36,609 nucleotides of DNA. Origin: Ruminococcus sp. Its GTDB lineage: Bacteria; Bacillota; Clostridia; Oscillospirales; Ruminococcaceae. The notes beneath the pieces were generated by a model. The model was not told the origin of the DNA and did not search any database. It saw only the letters and a list, made by a program, of their open reading frames with translations. Shown here one piece after another: positions 7,025-15,608 of the stretch. Location of the stretch: the NCBI GenBank assembly GCA_030533265.1, contig JAUNJM010000008.1:1-36609 (forward strand). Reading direction: 5' to 3'. The translations under genes were made by a program, and so were the position numbers. Positions within the stretch are counted from its first letter, which is position 1. Each line of letters starts with the position of its first letter.

Positions 7025-7284
7025 GTGAAAAGCATAACGTCAACCACTAAAACTAAAGAAAGACTTGTTTTTCTTGATATTGCAAAAGGAATTGCGACTT
7101 TGTTTGTGGTAGCAGGTCATTTGATAAAAACAAATCCAACGATTATCAATCAGGGAAAAGCTTTGACTTATCTTATCTGTCTGCTCTTTCAGGTGTTTTG
7201 ATATATCTTATAGCTATTGCTTTAACAACTGCAATTTCAGGGTCATTCACTTTACTGATCGATAAAAAACTTTTGATAAAGTAG
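7025..7284 (+). pseudogene. Internally deleted acyltransferase 3 pseudogene
   Basis: From a GTG at 7025 (AAAGGA just upstream) the frame encodes KERLVFLDIAKGIATLFVVAGHL, the start of an acyltransferase_3 protein, and then stops at 7201. Shifted by two bases, 7156-7284 encodes LSALSGVLIYLIAIALTTAI and LLIDKKLLIK, which resembles the last membrane span and tail of the same family. The roughly 250 residues between are absent. I read this as one gene that suffered an internal deletion with a frame change, leaving its two ends. It is too short to be active. The intact family member lies immediately upstream. Confidence 0.7.
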
Positions 7285-7294
7285 GAGTATTGTT

Positions 7295-8416
7295 TTGAGA
7301 TTCCGATTAAAACAGCTTGTAAAAATGATTGTTCAGCATGTATTTTTGCCTTTCCTTTATTTTATCTTTTCAAGAGCAAAGCTGAACGAAAAATGCGTGA
7401 TTTTTGCTGATGCTCATCATAATGAAATCCCTTTCAGTATGGTGAAAATGAGAGAAAAAGTTTCTGAGATTGATGAACTTGAGATACATGATATGTATTT
7501 CGATTTCCAGAAAAATGGTATTGTTGCATTGATTCTGTGGCTTTTTAAGTTTATGAAGCTTTACGCAAAAGCGAGGTATGTTTTCATTTGCGATAACTTT
7601 CTGCCTGTGTCCTCTTGCAAAAAGCGTAAGGGTACCACGGTCGTTCAGCTGTGGCACTCGGGTGGACTGCTCAAAAAGGCCGGTTACGACACTGATGACG
7701 CTGTGCCTGATATGTATAATGGTAACGTGTTCAAAAATTACGATCTGCTGACGGTGAGTGCTCCATGCTGTGTACCGGTTTTTGAAAGCTCGTTCAGACA
7801 GCCTGCCGGTGTGGTGAAAGCACTTGGTATTTCGAGAAGTGATACTTATTTTGATGAGAAGTATAACAAGACCTGTCGTGAGGAGTTTTATGCTGTGTAT
7901 CCACAGGCAAAGGGCAAGAAGATTGTTCTTTGGGCACCGACTTTCAGAGGTAACGCATCTGAGCCTGTTCTGGTGGGTGAAGATGAAATTGACAGTACGT
8001 TTTGTGAGCTTCAGGGCTGCTTTCTTGTAAAAAAGCTTCACCCTCATTTCGAGAATAAAAACGCTGACAGGGTAACTTGTTCGATACCGAGCGAAAGGCT
8101 TTTACCTGTTGCAGATTTGCTTATAACCGACTATTCGTCAATAGTTTTTGACTATCTCACATATAAAAAACCGTTTGTGCTTTTTGCACCTGATTTTGAG
8201 GATTATCAGAAGAATCACGGCTTCTATGTGGATTATGAAACTGCTTATCCAACAACTGTTGCGAAAACAAAACAACAGCTTGCTGATGCAGTGAGATTTG
8301 AGCTTTTACATCGTGATGTAAAGGAGCTGGAAGAGTGTTACGTTTATCACATGACGTATTGTGATGGTAATGCTACAGAGAGAATTCTATCAGAAATAGG
8401 ACTTAAAAATGGGTAA
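7295..8416 (+). CDS. CDP-glycerol/ribitol glycerophosphotransferase family protein
   Basis: A membrane-associated transferase of the TagB/TagF family (Glyphos_transf), which moves polyol phosphate from a CDP-polyol onto a lipid-linked polymer. Conserved marks are VQLWHSGG near residue 120, which fits the TagF WHG active-site loop, and TDYSSIVFDYL near 278, which binds the CDP-polyol. The length of 373 residues fits a single-domain member. The start is a TTG at 7295 with TAGGAG eight bases before; no better start exists. The N-terminal 30 residues are hydrophobic and basic, consistent with peripheral membrane binding. It ends inside a bidirectional terminator shared with the convergent SDR gene. 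Substrate (glycerol or ribitol) and acceptor are not determined. Confidence 0.85.
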   Translation: MRFRLKQLVKMIVQHVFLPFLYFIFSRAKLNEKCVIFADAHHNEIPFSMVKMREKVSEIDELEIHDMYFDFQKNGIVALILWLFKFMKLYAKARYVFICDNFLPVSSCKKRKGTTVVQLWHSGGLLKKAGYDTDDAVPDMYNGNVFKNYDLLTVSAPCCVPVFESSFRQPAGVVKALGISRSDTYFDEKYNKTCREEFYAVYPQAKGKKIVLWAPTFRGNASEPVLVGEDEIDSTFCELQGCFLVKKLHPHFENKNADRVTCSIPSERLLPVADLLITDYSSIVFDYLTYKKPFVLFAPDFEDYQKNHGFYVDYETAYPTTVAKTKQQLADAVRFELLHRDVKELEECYVYHMTYCDGNATERILSEIGLKNG

Positions 8417-8445
8417 TGCCTGATAAGCATTACCCATTGTTTTAT
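8408..8445. terminator. Bidirectional terminator between convergent genes
   Basis: AATGGGTAATGC (8408-8419) and GCATTACCCATT (8427-8438) form a perfect 12-bp stem with a 7-base loop. T-rich sequence follows on the plus strand and A-rich sequence precedes it, so it can serve both directions. The plus-strand gene's stop codon lies in the stem. Confidence 0.85.
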
Positions 8446-9506
8446 TTATTGAATTTCATACTTGTTATGAGGTGTTCAAACATCTTTTGGAGATCCACCT
8501 CTGCCGACCAGCCCAAAGTTTCGAGCTTTGATGTGTCAAGATTCATTTTTACTTTCGGGTTGTAACCGAGCTTTGTAACGTCCTCAGCAATGTCGAACAC
8601 AAGCTTTGTACCGCTCTGAGGATACATATCAATCAGCAGTTCTGCCATGCCTCTTATAGTAATAAGAGTGTTCTTGTTTGCTACGTTATAAGCTTCACCC
8701 TTGTTGCCGTTGAGCATAATGGTGAGTATTCCACTTATCGCATCACGAATATAGCAATAGTTTCTTTCGGTACTTCCGTCCGTTTTGAGAACGATGTCGT
8801 TACCTTCGATAACACTTCTTGCAAACTGAGCGAAAACACGGTTGTCGCCATAGCTTACTCCCGGACCGAATGTCTGACAGAGCCTTGCAACCTTGATAGG
8901 CAGATTATACTGGTGAGCGTATGATGCACAAAGACACTCTACCATACGTTTGCCTTCAGAGTAGCTGCTTCTGACGCTCATAGGGTCAATAGTTCCGAAC
9001 ATATTCTCCGAAACCTTTTCGATACTAAAATCAACAACACCGTAAACCTCCAGTGATGAGAGATAAACCATGCCTTTAATGTTTTTTTTCTTTGCAAGAT
9101 TGAGTATGTTTTCAGTACCGACAAGAGCGGTTTTTATTGTTTCCACAGGGTAGTCAACAAAATCTTTGGAGCTTGTCATGCTTGCTCCATGGATAATATA
9201 ATCCACAGAATCAGCGAATGTAAATGGTTCAAGAATGTCCTGAACTATGAACGTCAAGGCTTTTTTGTCTGCATATCTGAATATTTTTTCAGCCTTTTCC
9301 TTGTTTCTGACAGCAGCAATAACTGTGAGATTCAGGTTGTTTTCAGAGTTTGCATTAAGCAGTGACATAACGATCTGACTGCCGATAAGTCCTGTTGCAC
9401 CGGTTACAAAGATGCTTTGATTTCTGAGCTTGTCCCAACAGATACAATCGTTGTTTACAATCATGTCAAGATCATTTTGCAGAATTTTATCATCAGATAA
9501 TTTCAT
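8442..9506 (-). CDS. Extended SDR family NAD-dependent epimerase/dehydratase
   Basis: A nucleotide-sugar or polyol-type short-chain dehydrogenase. The Rossmann motif TGATGLIG is at residues 35-42, the HGAS motif at ~106-109, the active-site Ser in YLSSLEVYG (~148-156), and the catalytic pair in SYSEGK (Tyr182, Lys186). NYCYIRDA near 250 is the conserved substrate-side motif of the extended family. The length of 354 residues is normal. It is the last gene of the licD/cytidylyltransferase/phosphotransferase operon, with 13 bp to the gene before it, so it probably makes or modifies the sugar for the same polymer. Epimerase, dehydratase or decarboxylase cannot be separated by eye. Confidence 0.85.
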   Translation of the reverse strand: MKLSDDKILQNDLDMIVNNDCICWDKLRNQSIFVTGATGLIGSQIVMSLLNANSENNLNLTVIAAVRNKEKAEKIFRYADKKALTFIVQDILEPFTFADSVDYIIHGASMTSSKDFVDYPVETIKTALVGTENILNLAKKKNIKGMVYLSSLEVYGVVDFSIEKVSENMFGTIDPMSVRSSYSEGKRMVECLCASYAHQYNLPIKVARLCQTFGPGVSYGDNRVFAQFARSVIEGNDIVLKTDGSTERNYCYIRDAISGILTIMLNGNKGEAYNVANKNTLITIRGMAELLIDMYPQSGTKLVFDIAEDVTKLGYNPKVKMNLDTSKLETLGWSAEVDLQKMFEHLITSMKFNK

Positions 9507-9519
9507 ATAAGCGTCAGCC

Positions 9520-10767
9520 TCAACTTTCGATATATTTTTTCATCAGTTCAACGACTTTGCGTGCTGCGTCACCATGCTCAGCACAACCTCTGTCCTCAAG
9601 GAATTTTTCCTTTTTGCGTTCATATTCAGCTTCATCAAAGTTAAGGATATTTTTTTCCATTTCTTCATTATTCTCAGCAATGGCAAAAGGAGTGCTTTCA
9701 AGAGGATAATAGAATCCACGTTCATCGCTATATTCTGACAAATCATTGGCATAGATGAATCCAGGCTTACCTGTGAGAACAAAGTCACATATCCAGCTTG
9801 AATAGTCTGTAATTGCCAGGTCGGATATGAGCATAAGCTCCTGAATATCCCCATAAGCGTTTCCGTCAAGAATATCAGGGTTATCTCTTACAGATGATAA
9901 AGTTTTCAAGGCATTTGCAACCTTGAAATGGAATCTGTTGAGCACTTTCCATTTACCACCGAAACGCTCTGTAGCCGCTTTGAGCAGACAATTATAGTCT
10001 ATATCATAGCAGTCAAGATTACCTTCATTACGGAAAGTCGGAGCATAGAGTATCAGCTTGCAGTCATAGTCGATGTTATAAAAATCACAAATTTTTTTCT
10101 TGATCTGATTTTTGGTATCCTCGTCACTGAAAAGAATATCATTTCTTGGATGACCGTATTCAAGCACTTCAATTTTAGGATTTGGCCAATAGGTTGATCT
10201 GTAGACCTCGGTTTCAAACGTAGAATTGGAAATCATAAAATCGGTTATTTTGTTTACTCTTTTAGCAGCCTTTGCCCATTTGTTTGAAACGATCTTGTCC
10301 TTATCTATACGCTTCAAACCCATTGAACCATGCCATGTGTCAATATATATCTGGTTCTTCTTTTTAGGAAGATACTCCCAAGGGAAACACACTGCATTGT
10401 CAACCCAGATTTTTGCACTTGCCATTTCATAAAAATGTTCAAGACTGTTACGTCTGACTATTTTTACGCCCTTTGGATAAGGCGATGGAAACTGTTTCAT
10501 TTTCTTTTTGTCAGAAACATAAACAAGTTCCCAAGGCAGTTTTTGACGAAGTATCTCGTCACATATATATGCAGGATTGCAGTTGTATGCATTGTTGTAG
10601 TGCATGAAAACAACCTTGTTTTTCTTTACGGGAGTTTTCATTGATATAATTCTTCTTGTAAGCTTTGCTATCCCGCCGTCAATTACCTGACGTGCACGCA
10701 ATGACAGAAATTTCAGAAATCCTTTCTCTGCCATTCTTCTTTCAATTTGTGTAAACTTTGAACTCAT
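9520..10767 (-). CDS. CDP-glycerol glycerophosphotransferase family protein (TagB/TarF-like)
   Basis: A polyol-phosphate transferase of the TagB/TarF family. YIDTWHGSMGLKRI near residue 145 contains the WHG catalytic His, and ITDYSSWICDF near 318 is the CDP-polyol binding motif. KPGFIYANDLSEYSDERGF matches the family's late conserved block. A basic amphipathic N-terminus (residues 1-45) is expected for membrane association. The length of 415 residues is normal. It follows the IspD/TarI-like cytidylyltransferase, its likely source of CDP-polyol. It differs clearly from the plus-strand family member at 7295, so the two likely act at different steps or on different acceptors. Confidence 0.88.
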   Translation of the reverse strand: MSSKFTQIERRMAEKGFLKFLSLRARQVIDGGIAKLTRRIISMKTPVKKNKVVFMHYNNAYNCNPAYICDEILRQKLPWELVYVSDKKKMKQFPSPYPKGVKIVRRNSLEHFYEMASAKIWVDNAVCFPWEYLPKKKNQIYIDTWHGSMGLKRIDKDKIVSNKWAKAAKRVNKITDFMISNSTFETEVYRSTYWPNPKIEVLEYGHPRNDILFSDEDTKNQIKKKICDFYNIDYDCKLILYAPTFRNEGNLDCYDIDYNCLLKAATERFGGKWKVLNRFHFKVANALKTLSSVRDNPDILDGNAYGDIQELMLISDLAITDYSSWICDFVLTGKPGFIYANDLSEYSDERGFYYPLESTPFAIAENNEEMEKNILNFDEAEYERKKEKFLEDRGCAEHGDAARKVVELMKKYIES

Positions 10768-10800
10768 TTAAGAAATATCCTTTCAATGTGAAAAATTATA

Positions 10801-11553
10801 TTAATTATTCAACAGGTTGTTCGGTGTAAGACCGATTCCGAATGCCTGTTCATTTTCTCTGTACTGGAGCAGTGCACGGTACATATAAACGTCCTCAGGA
10901 GTTGTGACTTTAATATTGCCACGGTTGCCTTCAATCATATATGCATCTCTGCCGATGCTTTTGATAAGAGTACATGAATCAACAAGATTATCATATCTTG
11001 TATCTTTCTTTCTGACCTCATCGTGAGCAGAAAGTATATCGCCAAGACGGAAGCTCTGAGGAGCCTGTGCAGCAAAAGTGTCCTTTCTGTAAGGAACTGT
11101 TTCGACTTTCTTACCTGTTTTGCTCATGAGTATAGTTTCATAACAGGCTGTACAGGTGATAGCGTTACCGTTGTCCTTAACACCCTGAATGTTGCGTGAA
11201 ATAGTTTCATATGAAACCCATGGTCGAACACCGTCGTGGATAAGAACGATTGAATCCTCAGGATTTTCTTCACGTGCTTTTGAAAGAGCGTTATAAATTG
11301 AATCCTGACCTGTTTCACCGCCTGCTACGATACCTGAAACCTTTGTGATACCATGCTTTTTGATGAGCTTTTCCATATAAGGTATATAATCCTTGAGTAC
11401 TGACATATAGATTTTGTCAATCTCAGGATGATTTTCAAACAGGTCAAGCGTATGAACGATTATAGGTTTACCGTTGATTTCAAGGAACTGTTTAGGTATT
11501 CCTGCACCCATTCTTACACCTGCACCACCTGCGAAAATAATAGCAATATTCAT
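10801..11553 (-). CDS. IspD/TarI-family cytidylyltransferase
   Basis: Couples a sugar or polyol phosphate to CTP. The N-terminal FAGGAGVRMGAGIPKQF (residues 7-23) is the CTP-binding signature and GIPKQFLEINGKPIIVHT is closer to TarI (D-ribitol-5-phosphate cytidylyltransferase) than to IspD of isoprenoid synthesis. IHDGVRPWV near 104-112 and KVTTPEDVYMY near the C-terminus are family blocks. With LicD and TagB-like partners, CDP-ribitol or a similar CDP-polyol is the likely product. No TarJ-type alcohol dehydrogenase is present in the window, so the polyol phosphate source is open. An IspD role is less likely but not excluded. Confidence 0.82.
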   Translation of the reverse strand: MNIAIIFAGGAGVRMGAGIPKQFLEINGKPIIVHTLDLFENHPEIDKIYMSVLKDYIPYMEKLIKKHGITKVSGIVAGGETGQDSIYNALSKAREENPEDSIVLIHDGVRPWVSYETISRNIQGVKDNGNAITCTACYETILMSKTGKKVETVPYRKDTFAAQAPQSFRLGDILSAHDEVRKKDTRYDNLVDSCTLIKSIGRDAYMIEGNRGNIKVTTPEDVYMYRALLQYRENEQAFGIGLTPNNLLNN

Positions 11554-11568
11554 AATTGTACCTCCATT

Positions 11569-13020
11569 TTATTTCTTATACTTGCCAAAATCGACTTTTA
11601 TTATATCATGCCCTGCTTTTCTAAGACTTGCAGGGATAAGCTCATTATAATCACCATACGAATATTTCAAATACTCGTCATAATTTTTCGGAACAGGGAA
11701 CTTGTGTCCGCAAAAGTCTGCATATTCCGTTTGTTCAAGCCACTCTGCAGGGAAAGCACCATTTCTGAGATGCTCGCCTGTACCGTCATACAGATAACGG
11801 GTGTTTTTATGATTATATTTTTGTATGACTTTGTCCTGGATATTCTCAAGCTTTTCCATTGAGGATTTATTTATAAATTTTGTTGCGAGCTTGCAGACAA
11901 GCTTCAGTTTGCCGTAAAAGTGCATTGGTGTACCTGCCCATTTGTGAAAGACAAGCGACCTTGCAAAAAGCGTTCTGAAAACATGAAGCTTCTGACAAAG
12001 CTTACTGTTTGAAGTATGGTCATGGACAAAAATGTCAATAAATATTCCCTGATGCATATTTTTAAACTGCTGTGAATAACGTGTGACAAAAGCAGTACCG
12101 TTGAGCCTTATCTTTGTAAAAATGCTATGATATTCGCTGTCAGTTTTGCTTGACTGAAAGAACATATCATCGTTTATCTCCTGCTTCACAACCGAGAGAA
12201 ATTTATCATAGTCCTCTCTGAGCATCATGACGTCCATATCATCATCCCAAGGGATCATTCCACCGTGACGTATTGCCCCAAGCAGTGTTCCGCCGCCAAG
12301 AAAGTAGCGTATACCATGCTTTTTACAGATGCGGTCAAACTCCAGCAGGCATTTTAGTAACAGTTCATGCAGTAGTTTCAGATCACCGTTATAGGTGTTA
12401 TCAAAACAGAACAGCTCATCTGGTTTTTCTTTGGCAAACGACGCCATAAACCTGCCGTCCCCATATGAAATCATCGGTTGATAACCAATACTTTCAAGCA
12501 TTACAGCACCTTTTAATGTGCAGTTGCCGTGACCTGCATAATATACACTATCGTTAAGGTTGTCCGCTTTGCTTATAAGGAACAGTTGTGCCGCAAAAAA
12601 GTCCAGAATATTTGTGCAATCATCAGCAACAGGCAGTATATCGTTATACCCTGCACCATAGACATACGGACAATAAAGCACCGTAATGTTTTCAAGTTTT
12701 GTAAAATCAGGTTTATCGGTAACGAGAATCAAGCTGTTTGTGACGTTCTCTAACTTGTCGGACTGCTCTTTTGGCAGTGGGAAGTCTTTGAGATCCCACA
12801 CTACAAGCAAATCGGTATCGGATATTTTATCATTCACCTTGAAAGAGACACCCTGATACTCACTGCAAATTTCACAAAATGTCGTAAAAGCGACATTATT
12901 TTCATTGGCAAGCAGGCACAGACTAAGCTTATTCAAGGTTGAACTATCTATATTTTTTATTGTTAAGCAACGTTTTATCCAGTCGTTTCTGTAGTCCTTA
13001 CGGACATCTGCAGTGAGCAT
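11569..13020 (-). CDS. LicD family phosphotransferase with unassigned N-terminal domain
   Basis: LicD proteins attach phosphocholine or other phospho-groups to surface polysaccharide. The LicD domain runs from about residue 215 to the end: LLLKCLLEFDRICKKHGIRY, then GGGTLLGAIRHGGMIPWDDD and MDV, the nucleotidyltransferase-like metal-binding site, near residues 237-260. About 210 residues lie before it, where LicD proteins normally have little. That part includes VLYCPYVYGAGYND, reminiscent of the NVYGPG strand of extended SDRs, but lacks a Rossmann glycine motif and the YxxxK pair. It may be a degenerate SDR-like or other substrate-recognition domain. It is first in a four-gene operon behind a near-consensus promoter; GAGGTG precedes the ATG. 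Confidence 0.85.
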   Translation of the reverse strand: MLTADVRKDYRNDWIKRCLTIKNIDSSTLNKLSLCLLANENNVAFTTFCEICSEYQGVSFKVNDKISDTDLLVVWDLKDFPLPKEQSDKLENVTNSLILVTDKPDFTKLENITVLYCPYVYGAGYNDILPVADDCTNILDFFAAQLFLISKADNLNDSVYYAGHGNCTLKGAVMLESIGYQPMISYGDGRFMASFAKEKPDELFCFDNTYNGDLKLLHELLLKCLLEFDRICKKHGIRYFLGGGTLLGAIRHGGMIPWDDDMDVMMLREDYDKFLSVVKQEINDDMFFQSSKTDSEYHSIFTKIRLNGTAFVTRYSQQFKNMHQGIFIDIFVHDHTSNSKLCQKLHVFRTLFARSLVFHKWAGTPMHFYGKLKLVCKLATKFINKSSMEKLENIQDKVIQKYNHKNTRYLYDGTGEHLRNGAFPAEWLEQTEYADFCGHKFPVPKNYDEYLKYSYGDYNELIPASLRKAGHDIIKVDFGKYKK

Positions 13021-13102
13021 AAAAACACCTCGGATATTTTTTGCTTTTCATAAAGCAATCATCGTGAAGTTTTGCCTGTATATCAAGCATTAATTATCAG
13101 TT

Positions 13103-13131
13103 ATTATACCACAAATCTCACATAATGTAAA
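13103..13131 (-). promoter_or_regulatory. Promoter of the licD-cytidylyltransferase operon
   Basis: On the minus strand, TTTACA (13131-13126), exactly 17 bases, then TATAAT (13108-13103), with a TGG extended -10 element. It lies about 83 bp before the licD start. Confidence 0.75.
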
Positions 13132-13160
13132 GGAATTTTCAAAAAAACATAAAATTATGC

Positions 13161-13190
13161 AAAAAACAGCACCCATCAGGATGCTGTTTT
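13161..13190 (-). terminator. Terminator of the alr-zinc ribbon-lipoprotein operon
   Basis: On the minus strand, AAAACAGCA and TGCTGTTTT pair around a short loop, continuing into a T-tract (the A-run at 13161-13166 on the plus strand). It overlaps the end of the lipoprotein gene. Confidence 0.75.
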
Positions 13191-13715
13191 GCTGTGTTCT
13201 GTATTTACGCCGAAATTCAGGCTTTCGATAACATCACCGTATATGTACCATTCGCTCTCAATTCTGACGGCGATAAGTTCTCTTGAATCTATTTTTTCGT
13301 TATTTCCGAGCATTGTTCCGAATTCGACATTGAGCTTTTGTGCTTTTGAAATGTTTATACGTTTTTTATATTTGTCTTTATATTCCTTTTCCAGCATAGT
13401 AATATCCTCCTGCTCCAATGGCTGGGCGGATGTTACTTTTGCCTTGAAAAGACGTTTGCTTGCAGTTTGCGACGGAAGCAGAGTGCTTACAAGCTCAGGA
13501 TTGTAATTATCGCTTTCCATGTAAGCCTGTTTTGCGCCGAGAGTAAAACAATTAAGATAAGAAACATTGTCAAGAGCATCAACCGATCTTTCAATAGCGA
13601 TGATGGGACGCTCATAGTTCAGTGAGGTTTTCACAGGCTCTCCACCACATGAGCAAACAAATATAACGGTAATAAGAAGCATCAAAGTGAGTAATGCTGT
13701 TTTAAAAATTCTCAT
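13176..13715 (-). CDS. Lipoprotein with NTF2-like type domain (179 aa)
   Basis: The N-terminus is a lipoprotein signal: basic MRIFK, hydrophobic core to residue 19, then VCSC with Cys23 as the likely lipidated residue. The mature part reads as a short linker, helices with SVDALDN and LGAKQAYMES, then a helix-strand unit ending in a Trp strand (EQEDITMLEKEYKDKY, RELIAVRIESEWYIYGDV). That pattern recalls NTF2-like/DUF4878-type extracytoplasmic domains and also matches the C-terminal half of the zinc-ribbon protein encoded just upstream. The gap to that gene is 29 bp. AAAGGA precedes the ATG. The function is unknown. Confidence 0.7.
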   Translation of the reverse strand: MRIFKTALLTLMLLITVIFVCSCGGEPVKTSLNYERPIIAIERSVDALDNVSYLNCFTLGAKQAYMESDNYNPELVSTLLPSQTASKRLFKAKVTSAQPLEQEDITMLEKEYKDKYKKRINISKAQKLNVEFGTMLGNNEKIDSRELIAVRIESEWYIYGDVIESLNFGVNTEHSKTAS

Positions 13716-13744
13716 TTTCGGTTCCTTTCAGGTTTGAGGACAGG

Positions 13745-14386
13745 TCAGAACAAGTTATAGAAATCATTTCCGACCAGACACCACTTGCCATCGACCTTTG
13801 CAACATCAATGGTAATATTTTTGTTATTTGTTTTATTATCGCCTTCTATTTCTACATCAAGCTTAAGGCTATATCCTTTTGAAGCTTCTGTGTCTTTGGC
13901 ATTATACATAATTTTCAGCTGGTTCTCAATATCCTTCAGCTTGCTTTCTGACAGCTCTTTTCTATCAATAATATCATACGAGATTGAAATATCGTCACCA
14001 TACTCCGATGCCATAGTTTTCAGCATTGTTTCTAGAGTAATAGCAATGTAATCTTCTGCGGAAGTATAGACATCATACTCTCTCAGCGACTTTTCAAGTT
14101 TTTCTATTTCGCAATCAGGCATTACCCTGATGATTTTGTGAGGCTCCGCATCTTCAATGCCTTCAAATAGGTCGTCCGGTACGGATTCATATCCATCACC
14201 GAAAACACTACTGAAAATCAGTATCACAATGAGAATTCCTGCAAGAAGAAATCCTTTTTTCAGTATGATGTTTTTTCTCTTAGTATCCGGAAGATTGGTG
14301 GTAATCCTTATTTTTGCACCACATTTAGGACAGAAAACAGAGTCGATATCCAGTGGTGAGCCGCATTTTGTACAGAAATTAGGCAT
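13745..14386 (-). CDS. Zinc-ribbon, single-span membrane protein with extracytoplasmic domain
   Basis: The N-terminal zinc ribbon has CTKC (Cys5, Cys8) and CPKC (Cys19, Cys22), a basic linker (KRKNIILKK), then one membrane span around residues 47-63 (GFLLAGILIVILIFSSV). The rest would lie outside: ALEED-like acidic helices, then YDIIDRKELSESKLKDIENQ and KNITIDVAKVDGKWCLVG, an NTF2-like/DUF4878-type ending. Zinc-ribbon plus membrane span plus outer domain is a common layout for poorly studied Gram-positive envelope proteins. It starts 27 bp after the alr stop and precedes the related lipoprotein. The two may act together at the cell surface; this is inferred from homology and position. Confidence 0.7.
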   Translation of the reverse strand: MPNFCTKCGSPLDIDSVFCPKCGAKIRITTNLPDTKRKNIILKKGFLLAGILIVILIFSSVFGDGYESVPDDLFEGIEDAEPHKIIRVMPDCEIEKLEKSLREYDVYTSAEDYIAITLETMLKTMASEYGDDISISYDIIDRKELSESKLKDIENQLKIMYNAKDTEASKGYSLKLDVEIEGDNKTNNKNITIDVAKVDGKWCLVGNDFYNLF

Positions 14387-14413
14387 GTTTAATCCTCCTG
14401 TATTGTTAAATTA

Positions 14414-15574
14414 TCAGCCAAAAATGGCTGTTTCTCTTTCGTCTTTTATGATAACTCTCGGTACTCTCGGTGAAATGTTGCATACGATTTCATATCCGAT
14501 AGTACCTGTAGCTTTGGCAATGTCATCAGCGGTTATAGTTTCATTGCCGTCGGTGCCTATCAGGGTAACTATATCACCTGCTTTGACGTTTTCGATGTGA
14601 GTAACATCGCACATAAACTGATCCATGCAGACTCTTCCTGTTATCTTTGCACGTTGTCCGTTGATGATAACCTCACCGATATTTGAAAGTGCTCTTGGGT
14701 AGCCATCCGCATAACCACAGGTGATTGTTGCAAGGACGGTCTTGTCGGTAGTTTTGTATGTTCTTCCGTAGCTGACGCTGATATCTTTTTCGACAGTTTT
14801 GACCTGTGCGACACATGATTTCAGAGCCATTACCGGAGCCGGTTCAAATGGCAGCGGGTTACTAGGGTCGGGCATAAGACCATACAGGATAATTCCGAGT
14901 CTTGCAAGGGTGCTTCTTTCGTTATTGTGGTAAATGCCACCTGCTGAGTTGAGGAAATGACACTGTGCAAGGTTTATGCCACGGCTTTTAAGTTCATCGT
15001 CAACAGCAATTATTTTTTCATACTGTTGTTTTGTGTACTGAATATCATCACTGTTTTCGCTATCGGCAACGGCAAAGTGGGTAAAGATTCCCTCAACAAA
15101 CAGGTTGTCAAGAGAGATTATCCTTTCGATCTCATCACATAAATCGGATACCTGTCCACGCAGTCCGATTCGTGTCATTCCAGTATCGAGTGCGATGTGA
15201 AGTCTTATCTTTTTGTCATTGGAATACTTGCTCAGTTGTTTGGCATAGTTATATTCTGTGCAAGCCTGAATGATATTATATTCAGCAAGCTTTTGCGTTT
15301 CTTCAGGAGGAGTATATCCGAGAACAAGTATCTCACCCTTTATTCCTGAATCACGAAGTCTTATTCCCTCACAGATGTTTGAAACTGCAAACCATCTGAT
15401 TCCAAGCTCCTGTTCGAGGAAGGGTACTACCGCACTGTCACAATGCCCGTAGCAGTTTGCTTTTACGACACATAAAAGCTCTGTTTTATCGCCTAAAAAC
15501 TTCTTGTAGTTTTGAATATTTGCAGTCAAGTTGTTAAGGTTTATTTCAGCCCAGGTGCGTTTTAGATAATGCAT
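14414..15574 (-). CDS. alr: Alanine racemase
   Basis: A PLP enzyme converting L-alanine to D-alanine for peptidoglycan and teichoic acid alanylation. VVKANCYGH contains the PLP lysine (Lys38); the usual motif is VVKANAYGH, so a Cys replaces Ala here. The second catalytic residue is the Tyr of SYGRTYKT in the C-terminal barrel domain. Other family blocks are HIALDTGMTRIG near 150-161, HFLNSAGG and GRVCMDQFMCDV. The length of 386 residues is normal. GGAGG precedes the ATG on the minus strand. It heads a three-gene unit with two surface proteins, which hints at an envelope role. Confidence 0.93.
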   Translation of the reverse strand: MHYLKRTWAEINLNNLTANIQNYKKFLGDKTELLCVVKANCYGHCDSAVVPFLEQELGIRWFAVSNICEGIRLRDSGIKGEILVLGYTPPEETQKLAEYNIIQACTEYNYAKQLSKYSNDKKIRLHIALDTGMTRIGLRGQVSDLCDEIERIISLDNLFVEGIFTHFAVADSENSDDIQYTKQQYEKIIAVDDELKSRGINLAQCHFLNSAGGIYHNNERSTLARLGIILYGLMPDPSNPLPFEPAPVMALKSCVAQVKTVEKDISVSYGRTYKTTDKTVLATITCGYADGYPRALSNIGEVIINGQRAKITGRVCMDQFMCDVTHIENVKAGDIVTLIGTDGNETITADDIAKATGTIGYEIVCNISPRVPRVIIKDERETAIFG

Positions 15575-15608
15575 TAAAATGCCTCCGTTTTCAGTGACGA
15601 TCTATATG

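Noticed and set aside
7370..8047. 225-residue minus-strand frame
   Set aside because: It lies antisense to the well-supported phosphotransferase gene, lacks a ribosome site and has no recognisable domain.
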